A stretch of 64,000 nucleotides of DNA from Neurospora tetrasperma FGSC 2508 (taxonomy: Eukaryota > Ascomycota > Sordariomycetes > Sordariales > Sordariaceae), in assembly GCF_000213175.1 (NCBI RefSeq), contig NW_009799101.1, forward strand, positions 394,501 to 458,500. The letters are read 5' to 3'. Positions within the stretch are counted from its first letter, which is position 1, and the number at the start of each line of letters is the position of its first letter. The notes beneath the pieces were generated by a model. It was not told the origin of the DNA. It did not search any database and saw only the letters and a list, made by a program, of their open reading frames with translations. Positions 24,279 through 36,500 of the stretch are shown here, piece by piece. Both the position numbers and the translations under genes were made by a program.

Positions 24279-25955
24279 GTAATGGTAATGTTGTTAATGG
24301 GTAAATTGATGTCTTATCTTGGGCTTGTCCTTCAGCGGTGGTTCCCTTCCTTTTCGGGGAGTGGTCTGCGTATTCATGGTTGTGGTTTGGGGTTTTTTTT
24401 TTTTGTTAATCCCATTATTGGTGTTTCTGGGTCCTTTCTTGACTCTTGAGGGTGGGTATCGATTGACTGCGTTCTACCTAACACCATATATGGTTTGGAT
24501 CATGTATAGATGCTAGGGATAAGAAAGGGGGTGCGGTATGTGGCATGTGGTATAAGGGGAGGCATTAATGGATTTTCTTGTCGTGTATGCGCGTAGGCTT
24601 TTCAAGTTGGCTAATACCAGGCGGGCCATCATTTATCTTTATTGTGACTGTGACAATACTCTTTAGACAGGGAGGGAGGAAGGGTCATAAGGCTGTCTGT
24701 CGGGTCCCCACAGTCAATGGGCATATTGTTGAGTTCCTCGTGATTTGTCGAATTTTCAGGTGAACTTGCCATCTGGCCAGGTCTGGGAGATATCGTAACG
24801 CTCTATTGCCACTATTTTGTTTACTTTGCGATCGCCTCGTCTTGGGCTTGGCGCTTGGACGTGCTGTTGCAGAGATAGATAGATAAAGATGCAGTCAGTC
24901 TGGTGGAGGAGATAACCTGAAGGGCCTTTTGTTCTGTCCTTGTGAAACTTTTTCACCATTCGTGTGGAAATTGCGGTCTGAATGGATTTTGTGAACCTGC
25001 CCCCTGGTCATAGGTGTGTCGACGTGAACTTTTTGGTGTTTCGTCGCGCTTTGTCTTCACGATGGTATGGATGGTTGTCATGAAGTTGAAGACGGGAGGG
25101 AAGACGCCCGGTGGAGCGTTACTACAGGGGCACAACAGGCAGCACTGTTAATGGCTGCAGTGAGTGAGTGCCTGTTTCATCCTTGCGGCGTGCAGCTGTT
25201 AGCGTCCCCCGGCCGGATACTGTACTGCAATTGATGTTGACGTGCAGCGATGATGTGAGTGAGGTCTTGTCGATCACAGGAATCCACTAACATCTTGTCA
25301 GTACCTCCACTCTTGACTTCATCTTCGTTCTTTCCTAGAATCACTTGGCCATGTTGAATGTGGAAGGCACGATGACTCTTTGATGTGCAGTGTATGTACC
25401 TACTTCAACTTCTCCCCAAAGAGGCGAGGTCTCTTCAATATTTCCTCGCCGTCACCCTCATCAAATGAACCGACTTCTCTCCATCATTTTACCGCTCTTT
25501 TATTCTGTTAGCATGTCAACACCATCAGCGGCGGCAATCTGGTTACCGCATACGGCAGAAAGGGACCCAAGATAGCTTCCAGATTTGTCGAATGAACAAC
25601 CGCCCTGGTCCCGATTTGCCTGTTGGCCAGGCTCGACCACTCCCACGGGTCTCAGGAACGGGCCTGGCAGTGCCTGGGAAACCGGTAAAGAAGAGTTTTC
25701 CGCCATCTGACAACTCCTTATCACCGTCCATGGTGATTGATGTGAGTCTATAACTCTCCAATGGTTTCATGCCCCCGTTTTGGCCCCCATGGTGGTGGAA
25801 GGGCATTGTCCACCCTACCAACGGCTTGGACAGCCATGGGTGCGTATTGTGACGAACCGTTACGAGCACAAGAACATATCGCTGGGATAGAACAACGGCG
25901 GCAGTAGCCAAAAGGTACTGATCGATTGTTGAAGCTATTGCGGACCCGATATACC

Positions 25956-25983
25956 GGACCCGAGGATCGAAGCTCTCGGGTCC
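25956..25983. repeat. Hairpin 1: 9-bp stem
   Basis: GGACCCGAG pairs with CTCGGGTCC across a 10-base loop. It shares the 8-mer GGACCCGA with hairpin 2. Confidence 0.8.
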
Positions 25984-26001
25984 TCTCGATATTACGCACA
26001 C

Positions 26002-26034
26002 GGGGACCCGAAGGCCCGATGGCTTCGGGTCCCC
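26002..26034. repeat. Hairpin 2: perfect 12-bp stem
   Basis: GGGGACCCGAAG pairs with CTTCGGGTCCCC across a 9-base loop, 18 bases after hairpin 1. Confidence 0.85.
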
Positions 26035-27696
26035 CTTGATTGGCTAGTCTAGCTTACATCAGGATCGTCACACGTATCTTCTCGTCCGGGACTTTTGTCG
26101 AGAGGAATCAACAAGTCATGAAAGCTCGGCTAACTGTCAATTTGTCTTCAGCCTGTCCCGTCCTACCTCTAGCGCGTGCGAAGATCAGGCAATGGATCAA
26201 CACGGGCTAGTATCTACTTCCCTTCCTGTGTCCGGGCATCACGAACACCAAGGCTGACTACGCGACGAGACCGGTGTGGTGACAGCTTCTTGGTATGCCC
26301 AGAACCATCTCCAGTCCTATATTGTTCCCGTGCCACCATACAGGTCCCGTCTTGGTTTCTTCGAGTCGCGAACACGTTCCACCCGAGGCCCCGAGGCGTT
26401 CAAGGCTGAGCAGAGCAAACACGGTACGGGGAGCACATCAACAGATTCGCAGCTCTTGAGCGACAGCCCCCGCCGCACATACAACCAGTCGGCTTACACT
26501 TCCAACCGGAGACCTTCCGCGAAACCAGTAATGGTGTTATGGCTTGTCTTCCCGCGTGCACTGTTTCTTGCAACAGCCGTGTGGCGCCTGGCCCATGACC
26601 AGTCCCCCTGCCGGAAGTAACTCCGCAATAAGGCAGCCATCACAGTGGGAATGACTTGGATGCCTTTTTTACACTTGTTCCGAATGTTACACCACTCACC
26701 AGCGCTTCCCAGGTCTCTGGGAATATTCAACACTTGGGTTCATGCTACGACCAATCTCGTTCGCTGGACATGCCAATTGTCCTCATCAAGAACGGCCAAG
26801 GGACTCGCGGAAGCAGAGTGCCATGTCCCCGGCGTGTTGCGGCGGGAGATCCGACACACCTTTTGCGTGCGGCTCGGCTTTCAGATGTTGGATGGTTTTC
26901 CGGAAAGTTTATGCCCACATACCCGGTGCAATGCAACACTTTTGTTCCCAATTATCTGTGTTTCTAATCCATCATCCAGATTAATCCGAGATATTGGCGA
27001 TACGGGCGCTACACCTCATACCGGCTTCGCATCCGAGTGCACCATCGACGCCTTCAACATTCCCGGAACCATCACACCGGGTCAGGACTTGACGCTTAGC
27101 TGATCTGTGGAATCACTGGGAAGAGGACCACGAACATCAAACCCAAATCCTCCACGTGCTAGTGCAGCCGCCCTCGTGGAGAGGTAGCACAGCACACCGG
27201 TTCGTGACCCTTCTCACCATAGTGCTGAGCTGAATCTCCCTCAAAGTAGCCACTCGACGTCTTGGACGTTTCAAGCCTTATCTATCCTGGACCCACTGCA
27301 AGTCTGACGGAACTAGTTCATGGAAACAAGTCCCGGTGCTCTATCATGACAATGTACTAGTGTACCTCGATATTGCAGGGTCCTGATGGTACCTGGTCAG
27401 CCTCGCCTCTCTTTTCTGCCAGTCAACATGTAAGCGCATCTACACACATACCCATTGAAGATCCTCATACCTCGGAGCGCTGCCGATGCATCTGGCGGTC
27501 TAGGGCTGATGCTGTTCCCGTGTTTTCCACGGTTCATCGTCAGGGCGAGAGAAACTTTTCGTCTGTTGACTTCAACGTGGTGTCGAGCGGCTCTATTTTT
27601 CTATCAACGGGGAGTGACCTGTTCAGGTATATAACCACTCACCTGCTCCCCTCCGTCCGTCGTCACGCGTTCCACAGGCATTCAAGAGGTCCTCAG

Positions 27697-27703
27697 TATA
27701 AAA
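27697..27703 (+). promoter_or_regulatory. TATA box of the Clr5 gene
   Basis: TATAAAA lies 82 bases upstream of the ATG at 27779. A second, TATATAA, is near 27,629. The closer one sits at a classical distance for a short leader. Confidence 0.5.
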
Positions 27704-27778
27704 GGGCTTCGGGAGCTTGCTGTTCTATTTTTGGGCTCCCGCCAGACCATTTTCAATCTTACACCAAGTCTTTTCACA

Positions 27779-29394
27779 ATGTCAAACCTTTTCCAGAGAC
27801 CGTCCAAGTTGGACAAACACCGGGACACCATCTATCGCTTGTACATCACGGAAAACAAAACCCTATCGCAAGTTATTGACATTATGAAACGCGACCATAA
27901 CTTGCTGGCTTCGTACGTTACATTTCCTTTCCATCCATGTCAGGCCGATAGCTAACATGTGATGGCCACACAGGGACAAAAAATACAAGCGTTACTTCAA
28001 GATCTGGGGATTCGAGAAAAACTACAAGACCAGTGAAATGATATCCATGCTCAAGATGCAACAAAAGCGGCTCAGGGAAGGAAAGAAAACAATATTCTGC
28101 AACGAGAATGGCCAGAAGATACCCAAGAGCAAATTCACGCGGTTCAAGAACCGTCACACCATCAGGGAATTTACGGATGAAGAGTTACAAGAAGGTACGG
28201 TGGTACTTCCCATCTTCCGTTTGGGGCCATCGCTTATGCTTGGTAGTCGAAATCCCGAGAGGCATTACCTACAAAACACCCGAGCCAGATGACACCAAAA
28301 GGCGGTTGAAGAATCGTTCCAGCACCAATAGAACTGGCGAGAGAACAGGCATGGGGGTAGAGGAACCTCAAGTCATCACCCAATCATCTCGGTCGGACCG
28401 CAGGGACAACATACGTCGAGAAGATTATCAACTACCCGCAAGGCCAGGCTCGTCATTGTCTATGTCCTATCCGAACTGGAGGCAGTGTCGGGATACCGGT
28501 TTTATCCCAACTAATGCCTCTCCTGCGCCTTCGGCGTACTCCTTGAACACTACAATAGGTGCTCCCACTGCTCCAATGGCGGCCTACACGTCGAGGCAAC
28601 ATGGCCAGATTGAGACGAACTTCTCCCCATACTCGACGGCCATCAGCGACCCAGGTGAATATCAGTCATCTGCAAGTTTAAGACAGGGCTCAGTGTCATC
28701 TATGCCGCCCCTTGACTTGAACGACAACCAGGCTGGGCTTTTTACCAGTACCGTTCCTTCTCCCGCTCTTCTTGCATACATGTTAAACACTACTCTTGGC
28801 TGTCGGATTTCTCCAGTGGCAGCTTACACATCAACTGAGCAGCGTTCAGCGTATGCGCTGGATTCCTTAACACAGTTTTCAGGTGCCCACACCGCGGGTT
28901 TTGTTGACTTATCCGCGAGCGCAAGGCTGGGATCATTGTCATACAATAACTATCAAGGGAGTCATGATGGGCCTTCCCGTGGTATTCTCAGCTCTCGCGC
29001 ACCCTCGGCTTCATACCTAAACAACAACACCTGCGACCTTGATGCTTCATCCGTTTATCCCTTTAACAACACAATCACTGCCCCTGTTCCCCTCTCCTCT
29101 CCATGGAACGGCCAAGGGCCGTTTTCAACCAATGATCCCATCTCGCCGGGTCTACAGCTCATTGGTTCCGGTCCCTCTTCGACATACGCCCAGGTGGAGG
29201 CATTTCCCGTCGGTCCTAGACACGATAACCATACTGGTGACTATGGCGAATATGACGATATACCAACGAACACTGTGAACAGCACGTACTCTCCTGTTTT
29301 GCAGTCATACCTTGGTGAGACTGAGGAGTATCCGTCCTGCAATTCCAACAATTACTACACTGGCCGGATATCAGGGCGGCAATGTTGTGGATGA
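27779..29394 (+). CDS. Clr5-domain protein with tandem-repeat tail
   Basis: Exons 27779-27912, 27974-28194 and 28247-29394 give 500 residues. The N-terminus (about 10-65) is a fungal Clr5 domain: KLDKHRDTIYRLYITENKTL, SQVIDIMKRDHNLLAS, then KKYKRYFKIWGFEKNYK across the first intron. This domain is known only from fungi, often in lineage-specific proteins; in S. pombe Clr5 it is linked to silencing and gene regulation. The second intron is only 52 nt and lacks a clear branch site, but it restores the frame at VEIPRGITYKTPEP. The rest (about 140-500) is Ser/Thr/Asn-rich and contains three units of 79-80 residues. The function is unknown. The Clr5 region suggests nucleic acid or chromatin association, by inference. 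The structure of the second intron is the least certain part. Confidence 0.82.
28519..29235 (+). repeat. Three degenerate 240-bp coding repeats in the Clr5 gene
   Basis: Units begin at 28519, 28759 and 28996. Units 1 and 2 share SPAPSAYSLNTTIG / SPALLAYMLNTTLG, then PMAAYTS / PVAAYTS and SASLRQGSVS / SASARLGSLS. Unit 3 keeps PSASYLNNNT. The aligned tyrosines fall at 28537, 28777 and 29014, spacings of 80 and 79 codons. Confidence 0.7.
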
Positions 29395-30815
29395 AAATCT
29401 GGACGTTGGATCTCAATCCCATTGAGGAAAAATTTGGTTCTGGTAATGGCGAGTAATGAGGGGATGAGTGAAACGTTACTCGCAACAGAGCAGAAAAACA
29501 GGATAGCAACGCCTTAGATTGAACTTTCTTTGGCCTCTCAGTCTTTGGAGGTTCGGCGGCGCCTTTAGACCAAGGGATTATTTCACATTGTCTCGTTCGT
29601 CGAGGAAGAAAAGCTTCCCCGGCCTGCTGGATAATGCAGCGTACCTACCTATAAACGAGGCAAGCCTTAAGCAGCCGGAACATACCCATTCCAAGCTGTA
29701 TATTAGACATACTTGTAGATATATCTATCAAGCCTCGCTAGAGTTTGTAAGCCAATCACATATGCGCCGTTTTGTGACCGATGTTATTTTCTTAATAGAG
29801 AGGAGGGGCCAAGAGGAAGAGATAATTGTCTAGAAATGGACGATGTCGTGTGGCTAGGTATCTATCTTAGGAATGCCCGACTGAGGCTTTTGTTTTTCTA
29901 AGTGTACTTTATTCAGAAGGGAGGGAGGCCAGTAACATGAAGACGGGAGGTTCAGCAACATGAGGTTGATCTGGAGTACGTATCATGGGAACATAGAGGA
30001 CATGGAGGACATGTCTGATATCGTTTTGATAGAGAAGAAGAACAGATCCGGAGTCAAAGAATGACTTCCAATCGGTTGTATATACTCAAGTGTTGAAGCC
30101 TTCAAAGTTGAGTGTTGAAGTTGAAGTTGAAGTTGAGGTTGACGATGCGACATTGTTAAGGTTTGGTGTTGCACAGTAGGCTTTGGCGGAGGTTGCACTA
30201 ACGGCTCAGAGGCTCAGACGGCCCCGCATTTTCAAGGCCGATGGCACCGTGGCCCAAGCTTCCTTTCAGCGAGCTGAGCGGGTCCATTCCTACCATTGGA
30301 CTAGACCAGACCATCGAGGTCCCGTCTCCAGGATCTCAAAACATTCCAGTTGCTGGCTTCCTATCACTGTCGGCCTTCCAGATTCCATCCCCATCGTTCA
30401 AATTGTCTTGTCTTATTCTTACCATAGAGGGTGTCTCCTTAAACTGGTTTTTTTTTTGCGACGCCAGCCTAGTACCGCACTCAGCTACTAAGAACCCATC
30501 TACCTATGTACCGCTTCTACTGAACTATGGTAGTGTAGCGCGCGCCCACTTCCGTCCATCCATCGAATAGAACAGTATCGCAACGCGACACCACTACCTT
30601 ACTAAGTAAGGCGCATCCAGACCGCAAACAATCTTTCATATCTTTCTACCTCCCCGAAGAGCAGGCAGTACAGCGATCTAGCCTTACGAGACGACGGTCG
30701 ATTTCTTTCCCCCTTGGGCCGACTACAATAAAACCTCCACCACCCCCACTGCCCTCACTCAAGCATCCAAGGAACCAACAAACAAACCACCCATTCAACA
30801 CAATCCACCATCACA
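29395..30815. other. Intergenic region, 1.4 kb
   Basis: No gene recognised. There is a GTTGAA simple tract near 30,100-30,140, and the last 150 bases are a C/A-rich leader for the DUF4604 gene. Confidence 0.45.
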
Positions 30816-31493
30816 ATGAGCGGCTCCGGAGGAGGCACCGGAGGGAAATTCAACCCCAAATCCCTCCTCTACGACCGCTCCGCCACGCTTCCTCCCTTTC
30901 TCGCTCGGTTACACGCCCAACACGCCCCCGGCAATTATGACGGTCCCGATCCGATCCTGGCAGCGCGGAGACGACCGACGAAGAGACCGAGAAGTGGCAG
31001 TGAAGAAGCGGAGGATGCGCCGCTTGTTCTTGACGAGCAAGGGAATGTGGTTGATGGAGTTAGTGTGGGGGTGGATGGTGTGGTCACGGAGAGGTTTAGG
31101 GTAGAAGGGGAGGGGGAGGGGGACAACAACACAGGGGAGGGGACCAAGGAGGGGGAAGGAAAACAAGGAGGGAAAGAGGGGGACAAAAACGAAAATGGGG
31201 ATGGAAACAAAGATGGGAAAGAAGATAAAAGCGTAGGGATAGGAGCGAGTAAGAAGAAGAGAAAGGTAGGGAAGGTTATTGCTGGTGATGGTGATGATGA
31301 TTCGGAGCAAGAGCAAGAGCAAGAGCAAGATGGGGATGATAGGAAATCATCAGCGGGGAAAATAAAGGACAAGAACAGTGGGAATCCTGAAAAGGCAGGG
31401 GAGAAACCAAAGCCCAACAAGACGACTACCAAGAAAAAGACGACGGCCAAGAAAATCAAGCTTAGCTTTGGTGATGGTGATGAGGAGGGTTGA
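30816..31493 (+). CDS. DUF4604 family nuclear protein
   Basis: An intronless frame of 225 residues. The N-terminal motif FNPKSLLYDRSATLPPFLAR (about 12-31) followed by LHAQ, and the C-terminal KKIKLSFGDGDEEG, are the two conserved ends of the DUF4604 family of eukaryotic proteins of unknown role. Between them is a highly charged Gly/Glu/Lys/Asp-rich disordered region with an SV40-like nuclear localisation signal, SKKKRKVGK, and an EQEQEQEQ acidic stretch. The ATG at 30816 sits in a good CACAATGAG context. The coding strand moves from C-rich to G-rich over the first third. Nuclear location is likely; the biochemical function is unknown. Confidence 0.85.
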   Translation: MSGSGGGTGGKFNPKSLLYDRSATLPPFLARLHAQHAPGNYDGPDPILAARRRPTKRPRSGSEEAEDAPLVLDEQGNVVDGVSVGVDGVVTERFRVEGEGEGDNNTGEGTKEGEGKQGGKEGDKNENGDGNKDGKEDKSVGIGASKKKRKVGKVIAGDGDDDSEQEQEQEQDGDDRKSSAGKIKDKNSGNPEKAGEKPKPNKTTTKKKTTAKKIKLSFGDGDEEG

Positions 31494-32146
31494 GAAGTAG
31501 TTGTTACCGGGCTTGGGCACTGGAAGTATAGAAACGCATAAAAGGGGCATGTCGAGAGGAAGGTGTACATGTCGGCCGGCGCATGTCCTGATAGCAACGG
31601 CGCAAGATGCGTGACCTGATCATGAGCTCGCGGATGACGAGGGATGCAAAGTCCAAGTTTGTCTAAGCCGTTATGCCTGGTGTACTACCCGGGAGTTATC
31701 CGGAGAACACAATAGTGAGCTATCTTGGATCTCTCGAGTCTTGTGGCTTGGTACCGGAAGGTCGAGTCTAGACGATCATGCGAATGCACTTCGAGCAACC
31801 AGTTTTAGTAACATTGGATCGGGACGTGGTGTTGATCCAGAATGAATGTGAATCCAACACCTCTCGAGTTTCTCGATGGTATATACAATTCCATGTTCAG
31901 TATTTAGTTGTTGTCCCCAGGGTTTTAGGCAGAAATCTACAGCTCTAGGTTCTCGAATGCAGGTTCAGTCAACCACCTACCCAGCCTCATCATCACCCCC
32001 GTGTTCTCCAGGTTCGCAATCACAGTGCTTGCCTCCCAGTAAACTTGTCATATGCATGCATCGTATTTGTCAATGTCTTCTTCTATTAACAACCCACTAC
32101 ACAAAACCTCAAACCTCCCTTGGCAAACCCAACACAACTGGGTAAT
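31494..32146. other. Convergent intergenic region
   Basis: About 650 bases between the DUF4604 stop and the tail-to-tail cytochrome oxidase gene. It should hold both 3' UTRs; no other feature is seen. Confidence 0.5.
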
Positions 32147-33505
32147 TTACCAGTACTCGGGCTTGACGTAGTCGGCAAAGGTCTTGGGCTCCTCGAAGCC
32201 GTGGTGGTCGTGGCCGTGGTCGTGGGCGTGGTCGTCCTGGGGACCGACGTAGTCCATCTTGTAGACGTTGCCGCACTCGGGGCAGCGCTCGACGGGACGC
32301 TCGCGGGTCATCTATCTTCTTGGTTAGAATACTCAACTGAGCGGTAAAGGAGAGAAAGAAAAGAAAAAAAAAGAAAGAAAGAAAAAACTCACGGTGAGCC
32401 AGATGACGTTGTGGGAGTCGGCAGGGAAGCCAGTGCAACCGGCGTACTGCTCATCACCGGCGGAGCGGACGGAGATGGGGTTCTCCATGGTGCCTGTTTT
32501 TTTCACTGTCAATCCCCCAGCTCCTCTCTCAACCCAGGTTATTACGGCGAGTCTTACCCCTGCGGGAGGCATCAAGGGGCTTCATGTCGAAAACGTCGAC
32601 GCCCTCCATCTTGCCGAGAATTTCGAGACGCTCGAGACCGGTGGCCTGCTCGAGATCGGTGGGGACAGTGCCGGGGGCGGCACCGGGGCCGAAGAGGTCA
32701 TCCTTGGTCTTGATCTCTGTTTGTCGCGAAAGGTTTATAAGTCAGTCATGTATGTTTTTTTCGTCGTAGGCGGTTTCGTCCGTCATCCCGCACCGTCATG
32801 GAGCGAGGGGAGGCTATAGGGAGCTGGGCTGAACTGAGCTACCCGGCCGGTGGAAGCTGTGGTAAGGGGAAAGCCTCGAGCTTGAGCTGGTCGATGAGCT
32901 TCTTCTCCGATTCGTCCGCGCAATGATAATAACCCCCTCCTTTTTGCGGTCGTTCAATGCTTTCCTCCTCCTTCTTGTTGTTTCATCAAGCTCCCCCAAG
33001 CTTGACCAAGCTCAGCTCGAGCTTCGAAAGACCCACCACAGCTTCCAATTCGCGTAGCCCAGTTCCCTAGCAGTCCCAATAGACACAATGGTGACGCAAT
33101 CGCCGGCGAGGGGAAATCATCATACCGGAGAGACGCTTGATGTGGGGGACAGGCTTGGTCTCGGCGTTGCCTGGAATCAAGATAAAAACATGGTGTCAGT
33201 GTTTCGATCGGGATTCGGGATTTGGAATTGATGCGCGTTTGGTTGTCGCGAATTGGTTCGTGGTGGTGGTGGGGTTATGATGTCGTCGTCGGTGGTGGTG
33301 GTGATGATGCTTATGCGCGGATATTTGCAGCTTCGCGATTGGAGCTTTTTTGGATGCCGTGCTTTTTTTCAGGCCGCAGCCGCTAAAACCAAGAGACGTC
33401 CAATGTTCACTTACAGCGCACAACGGTGGTGGCGATGCTGCGACGGAGAGCGGGGGCAGCGGTGGCCCGGCGGGCGACGGCGACGGCGGTGCGGGACAGG
33501 AGCAT
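32147..33505 (-). CDS. Cytochrome c oxidase subunit 4 (mammalian Vb)
   Basis: Five exons on minus (33505-33415, 33170-33126, 32716-32558, 32493-32393, 32311-32147) encode 186 residues. The N-terminus MLLSRTAVAVARRATAAPAL with LRRS is a typical mitochondrial presequence. The mature part has TVPTDLEQATGLERLEILGK and the zinc site of COX4/Vb: C118 (YAGCTGFPADSH), H126, and C142/C145 in RCPECGNVYKMDYVG. The subunit sits on the matrix side of complex IV as a structural, zinc-binding component of the respiratory chain. Introns are 244, 409, 64 and 81 nt; the first two are long for this window. The C-terminus is His/Asp-rich (DDHAHDHGHDHHG). Identification is firm; the neighbours give no functional link. 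Confidence 0.95.
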
Positions 33506-36500
33506 GTTGGCGACGGCGGCGGGTGGGTGGTGGATGGTGTGATGTCGGAGTGACAGAATTGACCGGGAGAGAGCGGAGAGGCGGGAGATGATGTTTTGTC
33601 GCTGTCTGTCCGAATCCGAAGCTGGTTTGCCCACACTGGGTCCCACAGCTGAGCTGGGCACTGTAGTGGACAGAGGCCCCGACCGTGCTGCCCTTCCCTT
33701 CTGCCGCTGGCAACTGGCGAACGGGCGGTTTATTGACAAAGGCGCTTGGACCACATTCTGGAAAGCTTCCCCAGCTGGTTGCCAGAAGCAGCTAGTGCAC
33801 GGTCAGGTGACGCTGCACGTGGGATCTTCTATGTCATCAGGACCATGAAGTAAAGCGACAATTGCGTGATGAACACATGACAGGAGAGTTGTGAAGCAAT
33901 GATAGGTTTCAATTGACCTAAATACGGCACAGATCATATAATGATTGAGCTAACCAGGAGCTGTAGAAGGTCTTGATGGAGCTATCGCTGGTTTGACAGG
34001 CATGACCCTAACCCTCCAAGCCCCAGTCACACATCGGCAATGCTCCACCCCGCGAAACGGGACTCGGGCTTTCCAGCTTCAAACTACCGGGCCCAATCCG
34101 GCTTCCGTGTCCGATAGTGGATCCCCGGATCGGCGCCTTTTGCATGTCGGAGCGGCACCATGCCGGAAGTGTGCAAGTCATCTTGTCCAACTAACTCACT
34201 AACAGAAACACAACACAACGAAAGATTCACAGCTTCTTCACCACAGCCGGCAACCGCCACCGACCTTTCATCTACTCAATCACCCATCCCTGTCGCAACC
34301 CGAGAAGGAGGAGCAGAAGCCGAGGTGAAATTCGAATTTGTAGGGGGTAGGTGGTGGTTGTGATGGGGTTGGACTCTGAAAGGGATTAATGTTTGGGAGT
34401 GAAATATCGCATATGAGAATCGGGTTCGGAGTTTGGGATGTCTGGGGTCTTACACAGCACTCGTATTTGACCTTGTTCAGCATGGAGGCTCAAGACAAGG
34501 AAACACACACGACGTCTTGTTAAGCACATAATCACGCCCTGCAGCTACGTACTTCCTCTCTCTGCCTCCCAACCACCAAGTAAGATTCTTACCTACATGA
34601 TACCTACCATCTCCTAGTGGCGGAAAATTTCCACCTACCGAAGACTATCCCAAAACCCCAGAGTCCTGTCCCATGGTTCTCGCCCTCATTGAGGCACAGA
34701 CGATGCACCCCGTTTTTTGCTTCCCCTTTTGAAAGCTGAGCAACTGAGATATGCGGGGGTCCCGTCATACAGGTACTGTGGTTCGCTCCAGTCGAGCGGT
34801 TTCCAGGATCTTGGATGTCACTCACGTGGTCAATACTGACACCGGTGATGGTGCTGGATGGCTTGCATGCCCCTGACTGGATGAGGATGAGGAGAATACC
34901 TATCGAGACATGATGCGAGATGGAATGGTGAGACACGGGCTTGAGTCTTTGAATATTCCACGAACCATACCTACCTCTGTTCTAGCCCCCCGACCATGGA
35001 ATTGGGCTCCTGCTTTGTCTTTAGGCATACATTCTGGATGCTACCCAATAAACCAAGGCTGATCACTCTGGGGTAATCTGAGTAGATCTCCTCGGGCGGA
35101 GCTGGTTCCGCGGCTGGGGCGCAGATGGGTCGAGAAATCTCCGTCTGTCCGAGGACTTGCTTCTGAACGGCTTTTCGTTTGGATGATTGTGTCAATGGCA
35201 AGACTACCGCCGTCTAGGTACTTGTTCGTGCAACCGAGTGTCGAGAAAGGGGCCCCAGGATCGACATCTGAAAAATGGCTGCATGGCGCTGGAGCTAATC
35301 CCCGGACTTCTAGGGCGACAGGGTTACTGCAAGAGGAAAGAATTGAACTTTAAAAGGCTGAGCAATCTCTGCAGCTGGTGTCCTCACTGACTGGAAATGG
35401 TCAGTCACATTGAAGACCGAACACCAATGAGAGTGATGAATGATGGCCATCCTACCAATTTGGGCACCGAGGGAAGGAGCAATCAGCCAATGTTGCGGGG
35501 CCGCGTGATCAAGGTTTGGGTCGATACTCCCTCATCTTCATCTATCCGAAGAAGGTGCAAACCCAGGAGAGGGTTATGTCATACCTGGAGCTTTTGGTAG
35601 TACAATGTGTTGTATAGGGCGACATGATGAACGACCTTCGAACAACCTCAGGAGGGCAAGAAGGAGTCTTGGCACTTGGCAGATGGGTAGGACACAAGTT
35701 CTTCAAGGACCTGGAAACCATCGCCAGAACTGGAGAGGTGAAACCCCAGACAGCCGAAAGCGCATGTCCTCGGAAGACAAATAACTTGAAGTAAACTGGT
35801 TTGGTCAGGAAGGTACACTACATACTTTTACCCCAGACTCTTGGGTGGCATCGACCGCAACTCTTCCAGCATGTAACATTCATTGTCTAGAACCCGTGGC
35901 ACCTGCCTGTCTGCCTGCATCACACTTTTGCTGACTGTACAAGCCCAGGTCATTGTCCTTGCCCTTCTGACCAACGGCGACAACCGACAGCAACGAACTG
36001 CAGCCAGTCGCCCAAACAACCAAACTCCCTCTCTCAAATTTTCCTCTCCCGTCGACTCAGCCCCGTCCCGTTGTCCCCTTTCCGACAGCTTTTATACGCA
36101 CCAATCAGACGCCATTCGGTACTGTCCGCCTCCTGCGCAGATATCTTTTTGTTTCCGTGTCGGCTCTAGCCCGTCATTCGTTTTGATGCCTCTAACCATT
36201 CAGCTTGCGACCACTAGCTTCCCAGATGGTAGCCGACCACCCAAAAAATTGCACCGCTTCCTGCACCCCGGCTCTTCCCACAGCTTTTTCCCATCGTGCC
36301 GGTGCCCATGTCGTGCTACCATGTCGTTCGTGTCTCTTCCAATTGCTAGCAAGGTAGTAGCTAGGGCTGTTGGTCTGTTAATTAATTGCTAGCTTCACCG
36401 CCCTAGAGATTAACAATTGATGAGATCAAGATCCTCCATTGAGGTTCCTTTGGTCTTCACAACCATCAATTCCTGATTCAGGCTTTGTGGAATCTGGTCT

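Larger units (their letters stand above)
24170..27778. other. Intergenic region, 3.6 kb
   Basis: The stretch contains the GH16 3' region with a GGACA tandem repeat and a pair of hairpins at 25956-26034. Between 26,100 and 27,400 base composition is gene-like, yet no frame gives a recognisable domain. An unknown or decayed gene there cannot be excluded. Confidence 0.4.

Noticed and set aside
26276-27103. Successive open frames of 80-150 residues that might be a multi-exon gene
   Set aside because: No domain, signal peptide or consistent splice joints were found, and frames overlap arbitrarily.
34990-35060. Possible further MITE terminus (ATAAACCAAGGCTGATC)
   Set aside because: The similarity to the TIR is short and needs several gaps; no partner end was found.
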